A stretch of 13,375 bases of DNA, taken from assembly GCA_964520445.1 (NCBI GenBank), contig CAZFNU010000018.1, positions 1 to 13,375 of the forward strand. The letters are read 5' to 3'. A model generated the notes under the pieces. That model did not search any database. It saw nothing but the letters and a program-made list of their open reading frames with translations, and had not been told where the DNA came from. This document shows positions 10,206 to 13,375 of this stretch, piece after piece (position 1 is the first letter of the stretch; every line of letters starts with the position of its first letter). The DNA is from CAZFNU01 sp964520445 (GTDB lineage: Bacteria > Patescibacteriota > Minisyncoccia > UBA6257 > JAKLIH01). The translations under genes and the position numbers were made by a program.

Positions 10206-10562
10206 TCATTTATCTATTTTAGGTATGATGGGTATTGATTGTTGTTCTAATATTGGGATACAAAATATTCTATCTATTTCTCTGGTTGCTTCGTTGAAGT
10301 TAATAATATGTTGGTTGAGCATGAAGATCCTTAGATTTTTTATCTCTGTAGTTGTTAACTCTCTTATTATATAGTGTTTGTATAATGTCGCATCGCCTTG
10401 ATGGTACCAGTTGTAATGGTAATAAAAGTTTCCCAATTTATCTATAATCGGTCCACTCACTGTATTCTCTGTTTCGGAATCAAGACGTAAAACTCCTTCC
10501 CCTCCAGGGTGATCTCCTGCTCTCAGCCGATAAAAATGTCCAACAGTTAGTTTAATGTCCAC
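10206..10562 (-). CDS. Unrecognised small protein (118 aa) with foreign-looking expression signals
   Basis: I do not recognise this 118-aa soluble protein. It has no membrane helix; it begins with a strand-rich part including RLRAGDHPGGEGVLRL and an aromatic NFYYHYNWYHQGD stretch, then a helical C-terminal half. Its signals differ from every other gene here: a GTG start preceded by AGGAGGT at 5-bp spacing, a near-consensus promoter, and a TGA exactly where translation should stop. If UGA is Trp in this cell, the frame runs 10 further residues to a TAA at 10179-10181, inside the terminator hairpin. G+C is about 35% by hand count and above 40% in the first 120 bases, higher than neighbours. Recent transfer from a standard-code donor is my inference. 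Confidence 0.72.
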   Translation of the reverse strand: MDIKLTVGHFYRLRAGDHPGGEGVLRLDSETENTVSGPIIDKLGNFYYHYNWYHQGDATLYKHYIIRELTTTEIKNLRIFMLNQHIINFNEATREIDRIFCIPILEQQSIPIIPKIDK

Positions 10563-10567
10563 GGAAT

Positions 10568-10574
10568 ACCTCCT
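10568..10574 (-). promoter_or_regulatory. Strong Shine-Dalgarno for the 118-aa gene
   Basis: AGGAGGT on the minus strand, five bases before the GTG at 10562. It decides this start and is the only full Shine-Dalgarno I see before any gene in the window. Confidence 0.8.
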
Positions 10575-10614
10575 AGAATTTAATTTTTAGTAATTTATTA
10601 ATGATACTTTTTAT

Positions 10615-10643
10615 ATTTTATCATATTTGCATATTGTTGTCAA
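10615..10643 (-). promoter_or_regulatory. Sigma-70 type promoter of the 118-aa gene
   Basis: Minus strand: a perfect -35 TTGACA (10638-10643), 17-bp spacer and a -10 TAAAAT (10615-10620). This is the best-matching promoter in the window, and it leads straight to the GTG start about 53 bp downstream of the -10. Confidence 0.75.
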
Positions 10644-10711
10644 ATTTTTATAAACTATTTGTAATTCTAATTAAAGACCTAGATATTGAAATATATATGG
10701 TTTTGTGATAG

Positions 10712-10717
10712 TATAAT
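10712..10717 (+). promoter_or_regulatory. -10 element of tRNA-Ser
   Basis: Perfect TATAAT eight bases before the tRNA. A TTGAAA at 10686-10691 would be the -35, but the 20-bp spacing is longer than usual, so only the -10 is convincing. Confidence 0.6.
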
Positions 10718-10725
10718 GTTACTTA

Positions 10726-10810
10726 GGAGGGTTCGCCTAATGGTTTGGCACTTGCTTGGAAAGCAAGCGGGCTTAAAAAACCCTTGCAGGTTCGACTCCT
10801 GTACCCTCCG
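10726..10810 (+). tRNA. tRNA-Ser (anticodon GGA)
   Basis: Class II tRNA of 85 bases. Acceptor GGAGGGT (10726-10732) pairs with ACCCTCC (10803-10809), and the discriminator is G, as expected for serine. The D-arm is GCC/GGC. The anticodon stem TTGCT/AGCAA encloses loop TTGGAAA with anticodon GGA, reading UCC and UCU. A long variable arm (GGG/CCC stem with an A-rich loop) and T-arm GCAGG-TTCGACT-CCTGT complete it. The 3' CCA is not encoded. A Bro-N gene begins 26 bp downstream on the same strand with no obvious separate promoter. Confidence 0.96.
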
Positions 10811-10835
10811 CTCATAAATATTTAAAACATATATT

Positions 10836-11669
10836 ATGAAAAAGGAAATTAAAAAGAAAGCCATTGTTATATTTGAAGGTAAGGAAATCCGTCGTCATTG
10901 AGATGAAAATAAGGAATTGTGATATTTTTCAGTCGTTGATATTATTCAAGTATTGACTCAGACAGATAGACCTAGGAAATACTGAGATGATTTAAAAAGA
11001 AAGCTTAAACTAGAAGGAAGTCAGTTGTCCGATAAAATCGGACAACTGAAAATGCAAGCTTCTGATGGTAAATTTTACCTTACGGATGTTGCAGATACGG
11101 AAAATATGTTACGTTTAATTCAATCTATTCCGTCTCCAAATGCTGAACCATTTAAACTATGATTGGCTAGAGTCGGGTATGAGAGACTAGAAGAAACTGC
11201 TGATCCAGAGTTAGCTATTAATAGGGCATTAAAAACATACTTAAGAAAAGGATATAGTCAGGGATGGATTAATCAGAGATTAAAAAGTATTGAAATTAGA
11301 AAAGAACTAACTGACGAATGAGACAAAAGAGGAGTTAAAGAAGGATCAGAATATGCTATTTTAACTGATGAGATTATTGAAGTTTGAGCTGGATTATCAG
11401 TTAAAGAATACAAAAAATTAAAAGATTTGAAGAAAGAAAATTTAAGAGATAACATGACTAATATGGAATTAGTTTTGAATATGTTAGCTGAAACTGTTAC
11501 TAAAGAAATTTCTGAGAAGGAAGAACCAAAGAATTTTATGGAAAATAAACAAGTTGCAAGACGAGGTGGTGGAGTAGCTTATAGGACTAGAAAGGATATT
11601 GAGAATAAGATTGGGAGAAAGGTTATAACCGGTAAAAATGCTAAAAATCTTTTAAAGAATAAAAAATAA
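10836..11669 (+). CDS. Bro-N domain protein (phage antirepressor-like)
   Basis: A 277-aa protein with six in-frame UGA codons (residues 22, 29, 50, 109, 162, 184), all at positions where I expect Trp: WFSVVDII-like context after 29, PRKY-W-DDLK at 50, KL-W-LARVGYER at 109, DE-W-DKRG at 162. The N-terminal Bro-N domain (about 15-115) is a DNA-binding fold of phage and viral antirepressors. A conserved middle includes INQRLKSIEIRKELTDEW, then RDNMTNMELVLNMLAE and a basic Arg/Lys/Gly-rich end. Chromosomal copies are common in bacteria but their role is not established. It sits just after tRNA-Ser and 16 bp or so before a MazG-like gene. The heavy UGA use shows long residence in this genome, unlike the 118-aa gene. 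Confidence 0.88.
11021..11049 (+). repeat. Perfect 13-bp inverted repeat inside the Bro-N gene
   Basis: TCAGTTGTCCGAT and ATCGGACAACTGA are exact reverse complements with a 3-base AAA loop, forming a strong mRNA hairpin. It encodes the conserved-looking QLSDKIGQL segment. There is no T-tract after it, so it is not a standard terminator. Confidence 0.85.
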
Positions 11670-11685
11670 ATAATATTTTATAGCT

Positions 11686-12003
11686 ATTCTAAAAGAAAAC
11701 CCAACATTAAAAGATTTTCAAGAATATATTAGGCAAATAGATGTAGAGCGTAATTTTGCTCAAGAGGATGTATTAAAGAAATGTCTGATGTTAAGAGAAG
11801 AAGTTGGGGAATTATTTAAGGCTGTTAGGAAAAAGGCAGGAATTGGGGTTGATCCAAATTCTAAAATGGAATCAATAAGTTATGAAATAGCTGATATATT
11901 AATATTTTTATGTGCTATAGCCAATAGATGTGACGTTGATATGGAAAAAGCTTTTAGGGAGAAAGAAGGAATAAATAATAAAAGATCCTGATTGAAAGAA
12001 TAA
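11686..12003 (+). CDS. MazG-like nucleotide pyrophosphohydrolase
   Basis: All-alpha NTP pyrophosphatase related to MazG, which hydrolyses (d)NTPs to the monophosphate and may clean the nucleotide pool. The metal-binding motif is visible as REEVGELFKAV followed by YEIADILIFL (EExxE ... ExxD). One UGA near the C-terminus (11989-11991, KRS-W-LKE) reads as Trp, and TAA follows. The start is a puzzle. The only in-frame ATG (11788) cuts into the catalytic helix, yet the frame upstream reads as normal family sequence (ENPTLKDFQEYI) back to a TAA at 11671-11673, with no ATG, GTG or TTG. I provisionally start at ATT 11686 (105 aa); ATA 11680 is the alternative. Likely co-transcribed with the Bro-N gene. 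Confidence 0.78.
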
Positions 12004-12005
12004 CA

Positions 12006-12039
12006 AAAAACCATCTAATAAATAGATGGTTTTTGTTTT
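12006..12039. terminator. Bidirectional intrinsic terminator
   Basis: AAAAACCATCTA (12006-12017), a 5-base ATAAA loop and TAGATGGTTTTT (12023-12034) form a perfect 12-bp stem with a T-rich tail on the right and an A-rich flank on the left. It lies 2 bp after the MazG-like stop and 13 bp before the end of the convergent 63-aa gene. Confidence 0.9.
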
Positions 12040-12051
12040 AGGATTTTAATT

Positions 12052-12243
12052 TTACTTTTTCTTAGACATACCAGAGATGAGGATAATAGCTCCTATAAGA
12101 GCAACTAATAATCATAGCATCTGGCTTGTTCCATAAATTAAAGGAATTTTTGGAACATTAGGAGTTGTTTCTCCACAAAGGTAGATAAAAGCAATACCAA
12201 CAGCAAATATGATACCACCTCAAGTCATTATTTTTTTCTTCAT
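12052..12243 (-). CDS. Small two-pass membrane protein with two UGA-encoded Trp
   Basis: A 63-aa protein hidden under the standard code because it contains two in-frame TGA codons, at residue 8 (IMT-W-GG) and residue 43 (ML-W-LL). It has two hydrophobic helices (about 9-24 and 40-57) joined by a loop with a Cys and ETTPNVPKIP, and ends in SKKK, so both ends are probably cytoplasmic. No family recognised. It is supported as a gene by its ATG, TAA, clean two-helix pattern, a TGC-TATAAT promoter upstream and a terminator right after the stop. No neighbour shares its transcript. Confidence 0.72.
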
Positions 12244-12264
12244 GGCGTTTAATTAAAAAACTAT

Positions 12265-12291
12265 TAATATTAGACTAATATTATTATAGCA
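12265..12291 (-). promoter_or_regulatory. Extended -10 promoter overlapping a 19-bp palindrome, for the 63-aa gene
   Basis: Minus strand TGCTATAAT (12283-12291) is a perfect extended -10. Immediately downstream, and sharing one base, is TAATATTAG-A-CTAATATTA (12265-12283), a perfect 9-bp inverted repeat covering the transcription start region: a candidate operator. No clear -35 is seen. Confidence 0.6.
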
Positions 12292-12369
12292 TAAAATTTA
12301 AGGAAATACTAGATATTTGGGGTTAGAAAATCAAAAGTTTTCCACAGGCTAGAAATTGGGTTTAAAAGC

Positions 12370-12398
12370 TTGTATTTTAAACAGATATTTGATATAGT
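12370..12398 (+). promoter_or_regulatory. Candidate promoter of the MNT-HEPN operon
   Basis: TTGTAT (12370-12375), a 17-bp spacer and TATAGT (12393-12398). The -10 matches 5 of 6 consensus bases, the -35 only 3 of 6. Transcription would start just before or at the 40-bp palindrome. Confidence 0.45.
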
Positions 12399-12412
12399 AT
12401 ATGTATATAGCT

Positions 12413-12452
12413 TGTATGCCTTAGGCATACAATTGTATGCCTAAGGCATACA
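12413..12452. repeat. Perfect 40-bp palindrome upstream of MNT-HEPN
   Basis: Two copies of a palindromic unit, GTATGCCTTAGGCATAC (12414-12430) and its reverse complement (12435-12451), flank AATT; with the outer T and A the whole is self-complementary over 40 bp. Each half is itself a 7-bp inverted repeat around a 3-base centre. It ends 10 bp before the ATG. Likely a two-site operator for the HTH-containing product of the next gene, or an RNA hairpin/cruciform. Confidence 0.85.
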
Positions 12453-12462
12453 TAATACCTAA

Positions 12463-13026
12463 ATGAATAATATGGGGCTTAATTTTACAAAAAATCAAAA
12501 TCTTATTTTAGAGGTATTTTTTAATAATACTGATAAAGAATATTATTTACAAGAACTTGGTAAAATCTTGGGTAAAAAAGTTGGAGTATTCCAAAAAAGT
12601 ATTAACAGATTATTAGAAGATAAAATATTAGAAGATCATTATCGAGGGAATAATCGATTCCTTAAGTTAAACAAAAAACATCCCTTGTTTTCTGATTTTA
12701 AAAATATCTTTTTAAAAACAACAGGGGTTCAAGGGTTATTAGAAACAGAATTAAAAAAAATTAAGGGAATTGAAAAAGCTTTTATTTATGGTTCCATAGC
12801 TTCTGGGAAAGAAAAATTGAATAGCGATGTAGATTTGTTTATTATAGGGAAAGTGGACGAGATGGTTTTGCTCGAAGTTATCAATCAAATCGAAAAAAAG
12901 ATTGACAGAGAAATAAACTATATTTTAATAAGTAAGAAGGATTTTGATAAAAAAATTAAGGAAAAAAATTCTTTTGTTTTGAATGTTTTAAATAATGACA
13001 TAATTAAATTAATATGGAAGAATTAA
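12463..13026 (+). CDS. Winged-helix plus MNT-type nucleotidyltransferase (probable antitoxin)
   Basis: A 187-aa protein with two parts. Residues about 8-75 look like a winged helix-turn-helix domain (YLQELGKILGKKVGVFQKSI, then a basic wing). Residues about 95-185 are a minimal nucleotidyltransferase with the GS...SDxD signature: G110-S111 and S121-D122-V123-D124. The usual third acidic residue position holds N152, with E150 the nearest acid. In characterised MNT/HEPN pairs the MNT protein neutralises the HEPN toxin by adding AMP to it. Here the downstream HEPN gene overlaps by 13 bp, so the two are translationally coupled. The HTH and the 40-bp palindrome suggest autoregulation. No UGA codons, one TGG. 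No Shine-Dalgarno before the ATG. Confidence 0.85.
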   Translation: MNNMGLNFTKNQNLILEVFFNNTDKEYYLQELGKILGKKVGVFQKSINRLLEDKILEDHYRGNNRFLKLNKKHPLFSDFKNIFLKTTGVQGLLETELKKIKGIEKAFIYGSIASGKEKLNSDVDLFIIGKVDEMVLLEVINQIEKKIDREINYILISKKDFDKKIKEKNSFVLNVLNNDIIKLIWKN

Positions 13027-13375
13027 TTGAAAAATATATTATAGATGGGTTTCTTAAACGGGGGAAAATCGGATCGGATCAAGTAGCAAAGTTTTTAAAA
13101 AGTTCAAGAAGAGAGATTAAAACAGCTGAATGTAACTTGCGAATTGATTTGGAGAACTCTTACGAATGTGCTTATGAAGCGATGTTTAAAGCCGGGAGAG
13201 CATTATTGTTTTCTTATGAGTTAAGACCAGATGACGGTATGCAACATAAGACAGTGGTAGAGATTAGTGGTTATTTATTAGGGGAAAAATATCAATATCT
13301 GATTATGTTTTTTGACCAGACAAGAAAAAAAAGAAATATTCTTAATTATGACGAGCCGGATATGATAATTTCTCC
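13014..13375 (+). CDS. HEPN domain protein, partial (probable toxin partner)
   Basis: Starts at an ATG overlapping the MNT gene by 13 bp and runs off the right edge after 120 complete codons. The visible protein is helical: an N-terminal 45 residues, then a conserved-looking ECAYEAMFKAGRALLFS helix, HKTVVEI, and RKKRNILNYDE. This resembles the SAV_6107-like branch of HEPN proteins. The R-x4-6-H ribonuclease motif of many HEPN toxins appears as R107-NILN-Y112, with Tyr in the His position, so either RNase activity is lost or this branch works differently. Role as toxin is inferred from the partnered MNT gene. No UGA in the visible part. Confidence 0.78.
   Translation, partial: MEELIEKYIIDGFLKRGKIGSDQVAKFLKSSRREIKTAECNLRIDLENSYECAYEAMFKAGRALLFSYELRPDDGMQHKTVVEISGYLLGEKYQYLIMFFDQTRKKRNILNYDEPDMIIS

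Noticed and set aside
10679..10864. Minus-strand open frame across tRNA-Ser
   Set aside because: It overlaps the well-folded tRNA; no gene signals.
591..12003. Multiple broken genes (pseudogenes or sequencing frameshifts) in rel, topA, htpX, ABC transporter, Bro-N
   Set aside because: Every interruption is a TGA in an otherwise continuous frame, at Trp positions, with no frame change and no TAA/TAG. Recoding explains all of them at once; selenocysteine does not fit the families.
591..12003. UGA = glycine (code of Gracilibacteria/Absconditabacteria)
   Set aside because: Conserved sites in TopA, Rel and the ABC ATPase need Trp, not Gly.
12338..12346. DnaA-box-like TTTTCCACA
   Set aside because: Single, imperfect copy with no cluster, AT-rich unwinding element or dnaA/dnaN neighbours.
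10726..13375. tRNA-Ser as integration site of a mobile island
   Set aside because: I found no repeat of the tRNA 3' end downstream and no integrase in the window; the right boundary may lie outside.
1..13375. CRISPR array, rRNA or insertion sequence
   Set aside because: No regularly spaced repeats, no rRNA-like sequence and no transposase frame were seen.

Overview
The window is AT-rich bacterial DNA (about 30% G+C by eye). Its most important property is that UGA is a sense codon. Nine genes are interrupted only by in-frame TGA, never by TAA or TAG, and I count 28 such codons against about 15 TGG. Where the family is well conserved the TGA falls on an expected tryptophan: TopA W93, W156 and W192, Rel W293 and W348, and ABC transporter W440 and W515. 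So UGA reads as Trp (the table 4 assignment), not as Gly as in Gracilibacteria/Absconditabacteria. A PilO-like pilus protein, LemA with an HtpX-type protease, a C-terminally shortened Rel, a Bro-N protein and many tiny membrane proteins point, by inference, to a Patescibacteria/CPR-type cell rather than a mollicute. Start codons mostly lack Shine-Dalgarno sequences.

Layout: 1-542 is the 3' end of ftsH. 591-5028 (minus) is a run dprA > topA > rel (DNA processing, DNA topology, alarmone), with topA and rel overlapping. 5106-8153 (plus) is an envelope/proteostasis run: pilO-like, two small membrane proteins, lemA, htpX and a HIT protein. 8288-10132 is one ABC exporter half-transporter carrying six UGA codons, closed by a bidirectional terminator.

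10200-13375 looks accessory. It holds a minus-strand 118-aa protein of unknown function with unusual signals for this window (consensus promoter, strong Shine-Dalgarno, GTG start, UGA where the stop should be), then tRNA-Ser(GGA), a Bro-N protein carrying six UGA codons, a MazG-like pyrophosphohydrolase with no normal start codon, and a convergent 63-aa membrane protein with a palindrome at its promoter. Last comes an MNT nucleotidyltransferase / HEPN pair (toxin-antitoxin type) behind a perfect 40-bp palindrome; the HEPN gene runs off the window.

The best candidates for something undescribed are the UGA=Trp code in this gene setting, the apparently foreign standard-code gene, and the palindrome-controlled MNT-HEPN module.
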